Counted from the first letter of the stretch, positions 26,428 to 36,961 are shown. The stretch: 64,000 bases of DNA from Hyphomicrobiales bacterium (GCA_900489925.1 UEHQ01000002.1:770636-834635); one strand, 5' to 3'. Numbers and translations: made by a program. Notes: generated from the letters alone by a model not told the origin.

Positions 26428-26835
26428 CTATTGTTCTTCGGTATCGCCGTCAGTGAGATCACGCATGACCTCCGGCGAGCGCAGCAGCTCGTCGATCTTC
26501 TTGTAATTGTCGAAGCTCGTATCGTCGCGGAAACGGATTTCCGGCATGAATTTCATCTGCCGGAGATGCGGGCCGAGACGGCCGCGGATGAATTTGGCGT
26601 GGCGGTTCAGCGCGGTGATGACCGTCTCGTGATCCGACACGCCGAGCGGCGTGATGAAGGCGGTCGCGACCTTGAGGTCGGTCGACATGCGCACTTCGGA
26701 CACGGAGATGACGGTCTTTTCCAGAAGGTCGTCGCGCACTTCGCCGCGCTGCAGGACCTGGGTGATCGCGGCGCGCACCTGCTCGCCGACGCGCAGCATG
26801 CGCTGCGACTGTGCTGTCGAGGTTTTTGTTGCCAT
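26428..26835 (-). CDS. rbfA: Ribosome-binding factor A
   Basis: 135 residues from the ATG at 26835, which follows a GAGGCAAAG site; an ATG at 26850 is the less likely alternative. RbfA is a KH-like cold-shock protein needed for 16S rRNA 5'-end maturation. The helix [25 protein letters not shown], the strand [17 protein letters not shown] and the C-terminal [15 protein letters not shown] are characteristic. It sits between infB and truB. Confidence 0.97.
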   Translation of the reverse strand: MATKTSTAQSQRMLRVGEQVRAAITQVLQRGEVRDDLLEKTVISVSEVRMSTDLKVATAFITPLGVSDHETVITALNRHAKFIRGRLGPHLRQMKFMPEIRFRDDTSFDNYKKIDELLRSPEVMRDLTDGDTEEQ

Positions 26836-26910
26836 TGTTCTTTGCCTCAAAAGGTTCGGGCGCCGGCCTCATATGATCCGGCGCCCGTCCACAACTCTAG
26901 TCTCGCACGA

Positions 26911-29643
26911 TCAGAGCGTACGGGTGATATGCTCGACGCGGAAGCATTCGATGACATCGCCCGCGCGGATGTCTTCGTAGTTCTCGAAGGCCATACCGCA
27001 TTCCTGACCGACAGGAACTTCCGATACTTCGTCCTTGAAGCGCTTGAGCGTCTTGAGCTTGCCTTCGTGGATGACGACGTTGTCGCGGATGAGGCGGACG
27101 CCCGCACCACGTTCGACCTTGCCTTCGGTGACGCGGCAACCCGCGACCTTGCCGGTCTTGGTGATGTTGAACACCTCGAGGATCTCGGCGTTGCCGAGGA
27201 AGGTTTCGCGGCGCTCCGGCGTGAGCAGACCCGACATCGCTGCCTTCACGTCATCCACCAGATCGTAGATGATGTTGTAGTAGCGGATCTCGATGCCCGC
27301 ACGTTCAGCGGCGACACGTGCCTGTGCGTTGGCACGGACGTTGAAGCCGATGATCGCGGCGTCGGAGGATTCGGCAAGCGCCAGATCCGATTCCGTGATG
27401 GCACCGGCGCCCGAATGGACGATGCGTGCCCGCACTTCGTCGGTGCCGAGCTTGTCGAGAGCACCGATGATCGCTTCGATGGAACCCTGCACGTCGCCCT
27501 TGATGAGCAGCGGGAATTCCTTGAAGCCGGTGTTCTGCAGCTTGCTCATCATCTGTTCGAGCGAACCGCGCTGACCGGTCTGGCGGGCAACCGCCTTGTC
27601 GCGGGCCAGACGCTGGCGATATTCGGAAATCTCGCGCGCACGGCTCTCGTTTTCGACGACGGCGAACTTGTCGCCGGCGGCCGGCGTGCCGGACAGGCCG
27701 AGCACTTCCACCGGCATGGCCGGACCCGCTTCCTTGACGTGGTCGCCCTTGTCGGTGACGAGCGCACGAACGCGGCCCCACTGATCGCCGGCAACGATGA
27801 TCTGGCCGGGCTTCAGCGTACCCTTCTGGACGAGGACGGTCGCAACCGCGCCACGACCACGGTCGAGCTGGGCTTCGATGACGATACCTTCCGCGGTGCG
27901 GTTCGGGTCGGCCTTGAGGTCGAGGATTTCGGCCTGCAGCAGCACGGCTTCGAGCAGCTTGTCGAGGTTGGTCTTGTTCTTCGCCGACACTTCGACGTCG
28001 AGCACTTCACCGCCGAGCGATTCAACGAAGACTTCGTGCTGCAGAAGCTGCTGACGGACCTTGTCCGGGTTGGCTTCGTGCTTGTCGATCTTGTTGATCG
28101 CCACGATGATCGGAACACCGGCCGCCTTGGCGTGGCTGATGGATTCGATCGTCTGCGGCATGACGCTGTCGTCGGCCGCGACCACGAGGATCGCGATATC
28201 GGTTGCCTGCGCACCACGGGCACGCATGGCCGTGAAGGCGGCGTGGCCGGGGGTGTCGATGAAGGTGATCTTCTGACCGTTCTGTTCGACCTGATAGGCA
28301 CCGATGTGCTGGGTGATGCCACCGGCTTCGCCCGAGACGACGTTTGCCTGACGGATGGCGTCGAGCAGCGACGTCTTGCCGTGGTCGACGTGACCCATGA
28401 TCGTCACGACCGGCGGACGCGAAACCATTTCGCCGGCATCGTCGGCCTTGTCGAAGATGCCTTCTTCAACGTCGGATTCCGAAACACGCTTGACGGTGTG
28501 GCCGAATTCGCTGGCGATGAGTTCTGCGAGGTCGGCGTCGATGACGTCGCCCGGCTTCATCATCTGGCCTTCCTTCATCAGGTACTTGATGACGTCGACG
28601 GCGCGTTCGGACATACGCTGCGACAGTTCCTGAATGGTGATGGTTTCAGGCAGGATGACTTCGCGAACAACCTTTTCGCGCGTTTCCTGCATCTGGCTGC
28701 GGCGGAACTTTTCCTGACGGCGGCGCATGGCGGCCATCGAGCGGCCACGGGCGTTGCCGTCGTCGTCGGTGCTCGCAGCGGTGATCGTCAGCTTGCCCTG
28801 GCGGCGGCCATCGTCGCCCTTCGGACGCGTGGTAACGGGCTTTGCCGGTTCCGGACGCACGACGCGGCCACGGGTCGGAGCACCGCCACGCGGCGCGCCA
28901 CGGTCGTCTTCGTCGTTTTCACGGCGGCGAACACCGGGGGCGCCAGGCGCGCCGCCCGGAGCGGGACGGGCCTGCGAAGGCGACGGAGCATTGTCGGTAC
29001 GGCGGACGGCCGGCGCAGCCGACTGAACGCGGGGTGTTTCCGACGGAGCCGTTGCGGCAGGTGCCGGCGGAGCAGCGGCAGCTTCAGCAGCACGGGCGGC
29101 CTCTTCGGCTGCACGGCGCTTGGCTTCTTCGGCTTCAGCGGCCTGGCGGGCTACCTCTTCGGCTGCGCGGCGCTTTTCTTCCTCGGCGCGACGAACGGCG
29201 TCTTCGGCATCACGAACCTGGGCCATGGCCAAGGCGCGACGGCGAGCGTCCATTTCTTCCGGCGAAAGATGGTTCAGCACGACAGGACGCGGACGGTCCT
29301 GCTGGCGCTGCGGCTGCGAAGACGGCTGCTGACGCGACGGCTGGCCACCCTGGTAGGGGCGCTGCTGCTGCGGCTGCTGCGGACGCGCCTGAACAGGTGC
29401 CTGCGCTGCTGCGGGCGCAGGTTCGGCGACGCGCACGGGCGCTGCCGGTGCTGCTACCGGTGTGATTGGACGTTCGTCCTCGGGGCGCATCGGGCGGCGC
29501 TTGCGGGTTTCGACAACGACCGCCTTGGTGCGGCCGCGGCCCATATCCTGGCGCACGGTGCCCTGGCTCACGCCCGACGGCTTCAGGGTCAGAGTCTTCT
29601 TGCCCGGTCCGTTCAGTGTCTTGTCGTCATTGCTATCGGTCAT
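26911..29643 (-). CDS. infB: Translation initiation factor IF-2
   Basis: 910 residues from the ATG at 29643 ([10 protein letters not shown]), which has a GAAGGAACGGGAACG ribosome-binding region; the frame extends to 29694 without similarity. About 300 N-terminal residues are Ala/Pro/Arg/Gln-rich and probably disordered, with a coiled helix of E/A/R repeats. Then come the IF2 N domain (about 330-385), the GTPase domain from about 410 ([21 protein letters not shown]) and the C-terminal barrels that bind fMet-tRNA. It is central in the nusA-ylxR-infB-rbfA-truB order. Confidence 0.98.
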   Translation of the reverse strand: MTDSNDDKTLNGPGKKTLTLKPSGVSQGTVRQDMGRGRTKAVVVETRKRRPMRPEDERPITPVAAPAAPVRVAEPAPAAAQAPVQARPQQPQQQRPYQGGQPSRQQPSSQPQRQQDRPRPVVLNHLSPEEMDARRRALAMAQVRDAEDAVRRAEEEKRRAAEEVARQAAEAEEAKRRAAEEAARAAEAAAAPPAPAATAPSETPRVQSAAPAVRRTDNAPSPSQARPAPGGAPGAPGVRRRENDEDDRGAPRGGAPTRGRVVRPEPAKPVTTRPKGDDGRRQGKLTITAASTDDDGNARGRSMAAMRRRQEKFRRSQMQETREKVVREVILPETITIQELSQRMSERAVDVIKYLMKEGQMMKPGDVIDADLAELIASEFGHTVKRVSESDVEEGIFDKADDAGEMVSRPPVVTIMGHVDHGKTSLLDAIRQANVVSGEAGGITQHIGAYQVEQNGQKITFIDTPGHAAFTAMRARGAQATDIAILVVAADDSVMPQTIESISHAKAAGVPIIVAINKIDKHEANPDKVRQQLLQHEVFVESLGGEVLDVEVSAKNKTNLDKLLEAVLLQAEILDLKADPNRTAEGIVIEAQLDRGRGAVATVLVQKGTLKPGQIIVAGDQWGRVRALVTDKGDHVKEAGPAMPVEVLGLSGTPAAGDKFAVVENESRAREISEYRQRLARDKAVARQTGQRGSLEQMMSKLQNTGFKEFPLLIKGDVQGSIEAIIGALDKLGTDEVRARIVHSGAGAITESDLALAESSDAAIIGFNVRANAQARVAAERAGIEIRYYNIIYDLVDDVKAAMSGLLTPERRETFLGNAEILEVFNITKTGKVAGCRVTEGKVERGAGVRLIRDNVVIHEGKLKTLKRFKDEVSEVPVGQECGMAFENYEDIRAGDVIECFRVEHITRTL

Positions 29644-29743
29644 TCGTTCCCGTTCCTTCGGACAGGGAGCGATGACGTCATCAGGCCCTGTCAATCAAAT
29701 ATGTCGATCAATGATGTTGGGACCGGGCAAGCCGGTGACCGTA

Positions 29744-30433
29744 TCATTGTTTTTGCCGGCCAGCGCCGCCCGCTGCCCGGGACTGACCGCCATTGCGGTA
29801 CTGCTCAAGCATCTTTGCGCGCTTCACTACACCCTCACCCGCCTGCCCTGCAAGCACTGCAGCATGGATAAAAGCGTTCTGGCCCATCAGGCCTTCCATT
29901 TCGCCCTCCGAGAAGAGCTGGTAGGAAGGTATTTCCTCCTCGGTCTCCATTCCGAGGTGCCAGGCCTTGCGGGCCTGGTCGATCTTTCTCACGCCGTCGG
30001 CTGCGGCGTCCGTCGCGTGGAACACCGCGATGGCGGCGCCACTTCTAATCGCGGCATCCACTTTCGAGGAGCCGGTGATGAACTGTCCGGCCTTGCGAGC
30101 CATGTTCATCATCTGCATGACCTGCTGCAGCAGCAGCTTGTCGACGGCCTCGCCGAGGTCGGCCGCCACCTTTACATCCGCTTTCAAGGCACGGGCGAAG
30201 GACTTCTTCGCCACAGCCTTGTCGACCAAAGCACGGTCGATCTTCACCCAGCAGCCGCGACCCGGAAGCTGGCGCTTCAGATCGGGGACAACCGTTCCAT
30301 CGGGAGCAGCGACGAAGCGGATCAGCTCATCCGGCGATCCGCTTTCGCGCGTCACGATGCACATGCGACCATTCACGTCATAACCTGCAAGATCGTCGTC
30401 CTCAGGAGAAACGGTAGGCTCACGCGTAGACAT
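29744..30433 (-). CDS. ylxR: YlxR RNA-binding protein fused to an L7Ae-like domain
   Basis: 229 residues. The N-terminal YlxR (DUF448) domain has MCIVTRE (24-30) and the signature GRGCWV (58-63), with many basic residues for RNA binding. Residues about 95-190 form an L7Ae/YlxQ-like domain (KLLLQQVMQMMNMARKAGQ, SGAAIAVFHATDAA). In Firmicutes these two are separate neighbouring genes between nusA and infB; here they are one protein. The start overlaps the nusA stop by one base (TAATG), so it is translationally coupled. Confidence 0.9.
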   Translation of the reverse strand: MSTREPTVSPEDDDLAGYDVNGRMCIVTRESGSPDELIRFVAAPDGTVVPDLKRQLPGRGCWVKIDRALVDKAVAKKSFARALKADVKVAADLGEAVDKLLLQQVMQMMNMARKAGQFITGSSKVDAAIRSGAAIAVFHATDAAADGVRKIDQARKAWHLGMETEEEIPSYQLFSEGEMEGLMGQNAFIHAAVLAGQAGEGVVKRAKMLEQYRNGGQSRAAGGAGRQKQ

Positions 30434-32037
30434 TAAACTTCCTGCTCGGCCTCGGGAGCTTCTTCAGCTTCCGCTTCCTTCGCAAGGTCCTCTTCGGTGA
30501 TCCAGCCAGCCGCGAGGCGGGCCTGAACGACCATCTGTTCGGCTTCGACGCGCGATACGTCGAACTTCGAGAAGAGGCCCTCGAACTTCTTGGTCTCGCC
30601 GTTCTTGCGCTCGCTCCAGCCGACGAGATCGTCGGCGGCGCAGCCGGCGAAGTCTTCCATCGTCTTGATGCCGTCTTCGCCGAGCGCAACCATCATCTGG
30701 GCCGTCATGCCGTCGATGCCGCGCAGTTCGTCGGAAACGCCAAGCGCCTTGCGCTTCTCGTCCATCTCGGCTTCGAGCTTTTCGAGATATTCGCGGGCGC
30801 GGGTCTGGATTTCCTGCGCGGTGTCTTCGTCAAAACCGTCGATCGAGGCGATTTCGTCGAGATCGACGTAAGCCAGCTCTTCAACAGCTGCGAAGCCTTC
30901 CGACGCCAGAACCTGACCAACCATTTCATCAACGTCGAGCGAATCCATGAACAGGTTGGTGCGCTCGTTGAATTCCTTCTGACGGCGCTCCGACTCTTCG
31001 GCTTCCGTCATGATGTCGATATCCCAGCCGGTCAGCTGCGATGCCAGACGAACGTTCTGGCCGCGGCGGCCGATGGCCAGCGACAGCTGTTCGTCCGGAA
31101 CCACGACTTCGATGCGCTCGGCATCTTCATCGAGAACGACCTTGGCGACTTCAGCCGGCTGCAGGGCGTTGACGACGAAGGTCGCCGGGTCCTGCGACCA
31201 CGGAATGATGTCGATCTTTTCGCCCTGGAGCTCGCCGACAACGGCCTGAACGCGCGAACCACGCATACCGACGCAGGCACCAACAGGATCGATCGACGAG
31301 TCGTTCGAGATCACGGCGATCTTGGCGCGCGAACCCGGATCGCGGGCAACCGACTTCACCTGGATGATGCCGTCGTAGATTTCAGGCACTTCCATGGTGA
31401 AGAGCTTGACCATGAACTGCGGATGCGTGCGCGACAGGAAGATCTGCGGGCCGCGCTGTTCACGACGAACATCATATACGTATGCACGGACGCGATCGCC
31501 ATAGCGGACGTTTTCGCGCGGAATCATTTCGTCGCGGCGGATGATGCCTTCGCCACGGCCGAGATCGACGATGACGTTGCCGTATTCAACGCGCTTGACG
31601 GTGCCGTTGACGATTTCGCCGACGCGATCCTTGAACTCGTCGAACTGGCGATCACGCTCGGCTTCGCGAACCTTCTGGACGATAACCTGCTTGGCGGACT
31701 GGGCGGCGATACGGCCAAAATCCATCGGTGGCAGCGGATCGGCGATGAAATCGCCAAGGGCTGCGTCCGGGTTGCGGTCGCGGGCCAGCTCAAGCGGAAT
31801 CTGCGTCGAATAATCTTCGGCCTTGTCGACAACTTCGAGCAGACGCTGAAGACGGATTTCGCCGGTCTTCGGGTTGATGTCGGCACGGATATTGGACTCG
31901 GTGCCGTAGCGGGAGCGCGCTGCCTTCTGGATCGCGTCTGCCATTGCGGCAAGCACGATCTCGCGGTCGATGACCTTTTCGCGGGCCACTGCATCTGCGA
32001 TCTGCAGAAGTTCGAGCCGGTTCGCACTGACTGCCAT
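30433..32037 (-). CDS. nusA: Transcription termination/antitermination factor NusA
   Basis: 534 residues from the ATG at 32037 ([10 protein letters not shown]). Domain order: RNA polymerase-binding N-terminal domain (about 1-130), S1 (about 135-200), two KH domains (about 230-350, with the conserved [28 protein letters not shown] turn) and a C-terminal region of helix-hairpin-helix/acidic repeats that ends in an E-rich tail. NusA modulates pausing, termination and antitermination. rimP is upstream and ylxR overlaps its stop by one base. Confidence 0.98.
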   Translation of the reverse strand: MAVSANRLELLQIADAVAREKVIDREIVLAAMADAIQKAARSRYGTESNIRADINPKTGEIRLQRLLEVVDKAEDYSTQIPLELARDRNPDAALGDFIADPLPPMDFGRIAAQSAKQVIVQKVREAERDRQFDEFKDRVGEIVNGTVKRVEYGNVIVDLGRGEGIIRRDEMIPRENVRYGDRVRAYVYDVRREQRGPQIFLSRTHPQFMVKLFTMEVPEIYDGIIQVKSVARDPGSRAKIAVISNDSSIDPVGACVGMRGSRVQAVVGELQGEKIDIIPWSQDPATFVVNALQPAEVAKVVLDEDAERIEVVVPDEQLSLAIGRRGQNVRLASQLTGWDIDIMTEAEESERRQKEFNERTNLFMDSLDVDEMVGQVLASEGFAAVEELAYVDLDEIASIDGFDEDTAQEIQTRAREYLEKLEAEMDEKRKALGVSDELRGIDGMTAQMMVALGEDGIKTMEDFAGCAADDLVGWSERKNGETKKFEGLFSKFDVSRVEAEQMVVQARLAAGWITEEDLAKEAEAEEAPEAEQEV

Positions 32038-32098
32038 TGTCTTTTCTCTCCGTCTAGGCGTCCCGGGTTCCCTTCCCTGGCGCCACAAGTTGATCGGT

Positions 32099-32704
32099 TT
32101 ATTCTTCGTCTTCCGCTTCGTTCTGGTTCGCGGCCTCTGCCTTCGCCAGCTTGTCGGCGCGCAGTGCATCACGGATCAGATCGTCGGTCAGAATGAGTTT
32201 CGCATCGGCAAGAGCCGTGAACGGAATGACGATATTCTGTTCTTCGCCCTCGGAAACCTGGTCGCGCTCGAGCGTGAAACCATCGACGTCGCTAGAAACG
32301 ATCTTGCCGCGGAAACGCTTGCGGCCGCCGACCATGATCGACGTTTCACACTTCAAAAGGTGACCCTGCCAGCGCACGAAATCTGACTTGCGCACCATCG
32401 GGCGATCGATGCCGGGCGACGACACTTCCAGATGATACTCTTTATCGATCGGATCTTCCACATCGAGAACCGGAGAAACGGCCATCGAGACCTCCTCGCA
32501 GCCTTCGACGTCCATGGTTCCGTCGTTGCGCTCGGCCATGATCTGCATGGTGGCGCCGTTCTGGTTCAGCATGCGGACACGGATCAGGCGGTAACCGAGA
32601 TCGATAAGCACGGGCTCGACGATCGCGGCAAGGCGCTGGTCAAGGCCAGTCTCGGTGATCAGCCGCGGCTCAAGTTCATTGTCTGCGTTCGTCGGATCCG
32701 ACAA
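32099..32704 (-). CDS. rimP: Ribosome maturation factor RimP
   Basis: 201 residues from a TTG at 32704 with AGGAG eight to nine bases ahead. RimP helps assemble the 30S head. The family core is clear: [21 protein letters not shown], the [12 protein letters not shown] motif and an acidic C terminus. The frame stays open to 32857, but that stretch contains a predicted promoter and terminator hairpin, so it is leader rather than protein. It is the first gene of the rimP-nusA-ylxR-infB operon. The start codon is the uncertain part. Confidence 0.92.
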   Translation of the reverse strand: MSDPTNADNELEPRLITETGLDQRLAAIVEPVLIDLGYRLIRVRMLNQNGATMQIMAERNDGTMDVEGCEEVSMAVSPVLDVEDPIDKEYHLEVSSPGIDRPMVRKSDFVRWQGHLLKCETSIMVGGRKRFRGKIVSSDVDGFTLERDQVSEGEEQNIVIPFTALADAKLILTDDLIRDALRADKLAKAEAANQNEAEDEE

Positions 32705-32751
32705 GCGATGCGCTCCTAGCAATGTCATGCATTTCGGATGATCGCGGTAAT

Positions 32752-32781
32752 AAAAAAGAGCGGGTCCTTGCGGCCCACTCT
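32752..32781 (-). terminator. Terminator-like hairpin in the rimP leader (possible attenuator)
   Basis: On the minus strand AGAGTGGG (32781-32774) pairs with CCCGCTCT (32764-32757) with one G-T pair and a nine-base loop, followed by a T run (32756-32752). It lies between the predicted promoter and the rimP start, so read-through must be permitted or regulated. Confidence 0.7.
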
Positions 32782-32809
32782 TCATCAATGCGATCAAGAT
32801 TTGAGAGCC

Positions 32810-32838
32810 ATATAGGCCGGTTTCCATAAAATAGCAAG
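32810..32838 (-). promoter_or_regulatory. Predicted promoter of the rimP-nusA-infB operon
   Basis: On the minus strand CTTGCT (32838-32833), a 17-base spacer and CTATAT (32815-32810), close to the rhizobial CTTGAC-N17-CTATAT consensus. The predicted start near 32803 gives a leader of about 100 bases. Confidence 0.6.
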
Positions 32839-32939
32839 GTCCATCGCCAAGGGCCAAGGTATGGGACCGGGCATATAGCCAGTGCCGCTATTCCGCTTAT
32901 AGTGATTCAGGTAGCGTAGAGCATCGTTCGGGAGGGACC

Positions 32940-34571
32940 GTGGCGTATACGTCTTCAACATTGGCGCCACTGCGGCATGCGACATACCGGACAATCTGGA
33001 TCGCCAGTATCGCCTCCAATTTCGGCGGCCTTATTCAGGCCGTTGGCGCGGCGTGGATGATGACGGTGATCACCTCGTCAGGAGACATGGTCGCGCTGGT
33101 GCAAACCTCGACGGCGCTCCCGATCATGCTGTTCTCGCTTATCTCGGGGGCACTGGCTGACAGCTTCGACCGCCGGCGGGTGATGCTGACGGCCCAATTC
33201 TTCATGCTTGCTGTGTCGGCGCTTCTCAGCGTGTGTGCCTATTTCGGCTGGCTGTCGCCTTGGCTGCTGCTGTTCTTCACCTTCCTGATCGGCTGCGGTA
33301 CGGCGCTGAACAACCCGTCCTGGCAGGCCTCCGTCGGCGACATGGTCCCGCGTGCGGATCTGCCGGATGCGGTGACGCTCAACAGCGTCGGCTTCAACAT
33401 CACCCGCAGCGTCGGTCCTGCGCTCGGGGGTGTGATCGTGGCGGCGGCTGGGGCTGCTGCCGCCTTTGCTGTGAACACGCTCAGCTATTTCGCGCTAATC
33501 TTTGCGCTGATCCGCTGGAAGCCCGCGTTTCCCGTTGCAACACTGCCGCGCGAGTCGCTCGGAAGCGCGATCTTCGCCGGCCTGCGCTACATCTCCATGT
33601 CTCCGAACCTGCAGAAGGTCATGCTGCGCGGCCTGATATTCGGCATCAGCGCCAGTTCCGTTCTCGCATTGCTGCCGATTGTGGCACTGGAACTCGTCGT
33701 GGGCGGGCCCCTGACCTACGGCTTGATGCTCGGCTCGTTCGGGATCGGCGCGATCGGCGGCGCCGTGCTGAATGCGCGCCTGCGGGAGCGGCTTTCGAGC
33801 GAAACCATCGTGCGCCTTTCATTTGCCGGTTTCGCGCTGAGCGCCACAATCGCCGCCATGAGCCCGATCGCCGCCCTGACTTGCGCCGGACTCGTCATCT
33901 CCGGCGCCTGCTGGGTGCTGGCGCTGTCGCTCTTCAACACGATCGTGCAGCTTTCGACACCGCGCTGGGTCGTCGGCAGGGCATTGTCGCTCTACCAGAC
34001 CGTTACCTTCGGCGGCATTGCCGGCGGAAGCTGGCTCTGGGGACTGGCCGCCGACCGCTTTGGCGTGGCCAACGCGCTGCTGATTTCCGCCGTCGTCATG
34101 CTCTTCGGCATTGTCGTCGGTCTGCGCTTTTCCATGCCTGCTTTCGAATCCCTCAATCTCGATCCGCTGAACCGCTTCACCGAACCGGCACTCAGCCTCG
34201 ACATCACGCCGCGAAGCGGCCCGATCGTCATTCAGGTCGATTATGAAATCGCTGACGACGACCTGCCCGAATTTCTCATGTTGATGGGGGAACGCCGGCG
34301 CATCCGCATCCGCGACGGGGCGAGGAACTGGGCCTTGATGCGCGATCTGGAAAAGCCCGGCTGCTGGACCGAGACCTATCACACGCCGACATGGGTCGAA
34401 TATATCAGGCACAATCAACGGCGCACGCAATCCGATGCCGAAAACACCGATCGGCTTCGAGCCCTCCACAAGGGCGACACGACGCCGGCCGTTCACCGGC
34501 TGATCGAGCGGCTGGCCATTCCACCAAACGACGATGTCTTCTACAAGGCGCCGATTGACCTGCACCACTGA
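32940..34571 (+). CDS. MFS exporter with C-terminal soluble extension (MFS_3 type)
   Basis: 543 residues starting at GTG after GGGAGGG. About twelve membrane helices span residues 18-405, with the MFS loop ADSFDRRRVM (about 72-82) and the GCGTALNNPSWQA segment typical of the EntS/DUF894 group of drug or siderophore exporters. About 130 residues after the last helix form a soluble domain with alternating strands and helices, including PIVIQVDYEIADDDLPEFL, which resembles a small alpha-beta (monooxygenase-like) fold. The substrate is unknown. A GNAT gene follows closely. Confidence 0.85.
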   Translation: MAYTSSTLAPLRHATYRTIWIASIASNFGGLIQAVGAAWMMTVITSSGDMVALVQTSTALPIMLFSLISGALADSFDRRRVMLTAQFFMLAVSALLSVCAYFGWLSPWLLLFFTFLIGCGTALNNPSWQASVGDMVPRADLPDAVTLNSVGFNITRSVGPALGGVIVAAAGAAAAFAVNTLSYFALIFALIRWKPAFPVATLPRESLGSAIFAGLRYISMSPNLQKVMLRGLIFGISASSVLALLPIVALELVVGGPLTYGLMLGSFGIGAIGGAVLNARLRERLSSETIVRLSFAGFALSATIAAMSPIAALTCAGLVISGACWVLALSLFNTIVQLSTPRWVVGRALSLYQTVTFGGIAGGSWLWGLAADRFGVANALLISAVVMLFGIVVGLRFSMPAFESLNLDPLNRFTEPALSLDITPRSGPIVIQVDYEIADDDLPEFLMLMGERRRIRIRDGARNWALMRDLEKPGCWTETYHTPTWVEYIRHNQRRTQSDAENTDRLRALHKGDTTPAVHRLIERLAIPPNDDVFYKAPIDLHH

Positions 34572-34578
34572 GGCAAGC

Positions 34579-35073
34579 ATGTACACCTTCCGAGCTGCCC
34601 GCCGTTCCGACCTCGTAGCCATCATCGACCTGCTTGCCGATGACGACCTCGGCCAAGCACGGGAAATCGTCTCGGATCCACCTGACGCGCGCTACCTCGC
34701 GGCGTTTGCCGCCGTCGAGGCAGATGCCAACCAGCTGCTTTGTGTCGCGGTGGATCAAGCCGACAGCATTGCCGGCGTTCTGCAGCTGAGTTTCATTCCA
34801 GGCTTGTCGCGGACGGGCATGTGGCGAGGCCAGATCGAAAGCGTGCGCATCGCCAGACATGCTCGCGGTTCAGGGCTCGGGTCCCGGTTCATCGAATGGG
34901 CGGTGGAACGATGCGTCGAACGCGGCTGTGGCCTCGTGCAGCTGACCTCGGACAAGAGCCGGCCGGATTCGATCCGCTTCTACGAGAAGCTTGGCTTCGT
35001 GGCGAGCCACGAAGGCCTGAAGCGTCCTCTCTGGAGCTACTTGAGCCTGCCGATCATCGAGGCTTCGGGATAG
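34579..35073 (+). CDS. GNAT family N-acetyltransferase
   Basis: 164 residues from the ATG at 34579, which follows GAGGCAAGC and lies seven bases after the MFS stop; the pair is probably an operon. The GNAT fold is seen as the N-terminal TFRAARRSDLVAIIDLLADDD, the acetyl-CoA loop RIARHARGSGLGSRFIEWA (about 95-113) and the C-terminal DSIRFYEKLGF. The acceptor substrate is unknown. Its 3' end overlaps the convergent transglycosylase gene by 37 bases. Confidence 0.88.
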   Translation: MYTFRAARRSDLVAIIDLLADDDLGQAREIVSDPPDARYLAAFAAVEADANQLLCVAVDQADSIAGVLQLSFIPGLSRTGMWRGQIESVRIARHARGSGLGSRFIEWAVERCVERGCGLVQLTSDKSRPDSIRFYEKLGFVASHEGLKRPLWSYLSLPIIEASG

Positions 35074-36290
35074 CAGGTCGGTTTCATGCCGGCCTTTTCC
35101 TGCCACTGGCCAATGGAGCGGCGGGTCTTGTAGCCCGGCAACCCGTCCGTGCCACCGACATCATATCCCTTTTTCTCTAGCGCCTTCTGCATGCTGGCAA
35201 CGTCCGAGCGCAGCATCTTGCCGACGTCACCCCATGGCCCCTGGAACGCACCGGAACCATAGGCGATCCGGTCTGCGAGGTTGCCGATGTAGAGCGCATA
35301 GAGATCGGAATTGTTGTATTCCTTGATCACGTAGAAGTTCGGCGTGACGATGAATTCCGGGCCGTCGCGGCCAGCCGGCACCAGCATCATGCCCTTTGCC
35401 TTCTTCTCATCCGACGGAAAAGCCTTGCCGGTGACGCGATCGATCCCCAGCGAAGCCCAATGGGAAATCGGCTTGCCGAGATCTGGGCCTTCCTGCGCAC
35501 AGGACACCTGTTCGGGGATGGTTACCTCGTAGCCCCAGCCGCGGTCGCGTTGCCAACCCTTCTGGACCAGAAAATTGGCGATCGAGGCCAGCGTATCGGG
35601 CACGGACGTCCAGATGTTGGGGTGACCGTCGCCGTCGAAATCGACCGCATATTTCAGGTAGCTGGTAGGCATGAATTGCGGCTGGCCAAGCGCGCCGGCA
35701 GACGAGCCCTTGAATTCGGCCGGGGTGGAGTCGCCGCGATCGATGATGTGCAGGGCCGCAAGCAGCTCGGTGCGGAACATCTCCTTGCGGGTCGACATGA
35801 ATGCCTTGGTGGCCAGCACCTCGATAGCCGAGTTGGGGAGCTTCGCGGCACCGAAACCGGTTTCGCGGCCCCAAACGGCCAGCACGATCGAACCGGGCAC
35901 GCCGTAGGTCTTCTCGATCTTCTTCAAGGTCGAGGCGTATTGCGAGGCAAAGCCGCGACCCGTGGTGGCCAGGCGCTTCAGTCGGTCATCGTTGAAATAG
36001 GGCGCCGGCGAAGAAAATTCGGCCTGCGTCTGCTTTTGCTCCTTCGGCGGTGGGAAGCCGGGAGGTGCGAGATCGGTCAGGTTCCAGTTCAGCTCGACGC
36101 CCGCGAACGCAGCACGAAACGCCTTTTCGGAGATCCCGTTCTTCTGTGCTTCCGGCCACAGATCGGCCTGGATCCATTTTTCGAACTGCGCTTCGACATC
36201 GGCTTTCGAGGCGGACAGGGCAGGAAAAAATGAGAGTGCCAGAAATGCCGCGCTCAGACCAAAAAGACGGCCGAACATACGCTTGCTCAT
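35037..36290 (-). CDS. mltB: Lytic murein transglycosylase (MltB family)
   Basis: 417 residues. A signal peptide covers about 1-27. The SLT_2 catalytic domain (about 31-330) has the catalytic Glu143 in WGRETGFG, the SAGALGQPQFMPTSY motif and an FDGDGHPN loop. A peptidoglycan-binding domain (about 350-410) ends the protein. The enzyme cleaves murein glycan strands to 1,6-anhydro products. There is no lipobox cysteine, so it is probably a soluble periplasmic form rather than a lipoprotein. It follows recR by eight bases and overlaps the convergent GNAT gene by 37 bases. Confidence 0.92.
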   Translation of the reverse strand: MSKRMFGRLFGLSAAFLALSFFPALSASKADVEAQFEKWIQADLWPEAQKNGISEKAFRAAFAGVELNWNLTDLAPPGFPPPKEQKQTQAEFSSPAPYFNDDRLKRLATTGRGFASQYASTLKKIEKTYGVPGSIVLAVWGRETGFGAAKLPNSAIEVLATKAFMSTRKEMFRTELLAALHIIDRGDSTPAEFKGSSAGALGQPQFMPTSYLKYAVDFDGDGHPNIWTSVPDTLASIANFLVQKGWQRDRGWGYEVTIPEQVSCAQEGPDLGKPISHWASLGIDRVTGKAFPSDEKKAKGMMLVPAGRDGPEFIVTPNFYVIKEYNNSDLYALYIGNLADRIAYGSGAFQGPWGDVGKMLRSDVASMQKALEKKGYDVGGTDGLPGYKTRRSIGQWQEKAGMKPTCYPEASMIGRLK

Positions 36291-36298
36291 GCTTCCCC

Positions 36299-36904
36299 CT
36301 AGATGACGGTTCGGGCTCTCAGCGCGGCCGTCAGAGTGCCTTCGTCGAGATAATCAAGTTCGCCCCCGACCGGCACGCCATGCGCCAATCGCGTGATCTT
36401 CACGTCGAGGCCGGACAGCTGGTCAGTTATATAGTGTGCTGTCGTTTGCCCCTCGACAGTGGCGTTGACGGCGATGATCAGCTCGCGGATGCCACCGGCG
36501 CTCACGCGCTCGATCAGACCTCGAATGTTCAGATCATCCGGCCCGACGCCATCCAGCGGCGACAGCGTCCCGCCAAGAACGTGATAGGCGGCATTAAGCG
36601 CGGCGGCGCGTTCCAGCGCCCATAGATCGGAGACATCCTCGACGACAATGATGACGGATTGATCGCGCCGCTCGTCCGTGCAGACCGTGCACGGATCGAC
36701 GGTATCGACATTGCCGCAACGGGAACAGATCTTGACCTTATCGTAGGCCTCGCCCATCGCGTTCGACAGGGGTCCGAGCAGCTGGTCCTTCTTCTTGATC
36801 AGATGCAGGGCGGCGCGGCGCGCTGAGCGCGGGCCAAGGCCCGGCACCTTCGCCAAGAGCTGGATCAGTTTTTCGATTTCGGGGCCGGTGACTCGCTTTG
36901 CCAT
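36299..36904 (-). CDS. recR: Recombination protein RecR
   Basis: 201 residues, standard RecR length. RecR acts with RecF and RecO to load RecA at single-strand gaps. The N-terminal helix-hairpin-helix [15 protein letters not shown], the zinc finger (Cys60, Cys63, Cys72, Cys75) and the Toprim domain with [10 protein letters not shown] are all present. In many bacteria recR directly follows dnaX-ybaB; here those genes are about 2.5 kb away, with four unrelated genes between. recF is elsewhere in this window. Confidence 0.97.
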   Translation of the reverse strand: MAKRVTGPEIEKLIQLLAKVPGLGPRSARRAALHLIKKKDQLLGPLSNAMGEAYDKVKICSRCGNVDTVDPCTVCTDERRDQSVIIVVEDVSDLWALERAAALNAAYHVLGGTLSPLDGVGPDDLNIRGLIERVSAGGIRELIIAVNATVEGQTTAHYITDQLSGLDVKITRLAHGVPVGGELDYLDEGTLTAALRARTVI

Positions 36905-36961
36905 GAGCGGTTCTTAGCCCATATGTTGCGAAAACGGAAACACGCAAGGACCACGGACCGC

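Noticed and set aside
25822..29871. Open frame of about 1349 codons on the plus strand
   Set aside because: It is antisense to truB, rbfA and infB, and its open state follows from high GC third positions in the real genes; it shows no recognisable domain.
32705..32857. N-terminal extension of the rimP frame
   Set aside because: The region holds a promoter and terminator hairpin, and RimP similarity begins after the AGGAG-preceded TTG at 32704.
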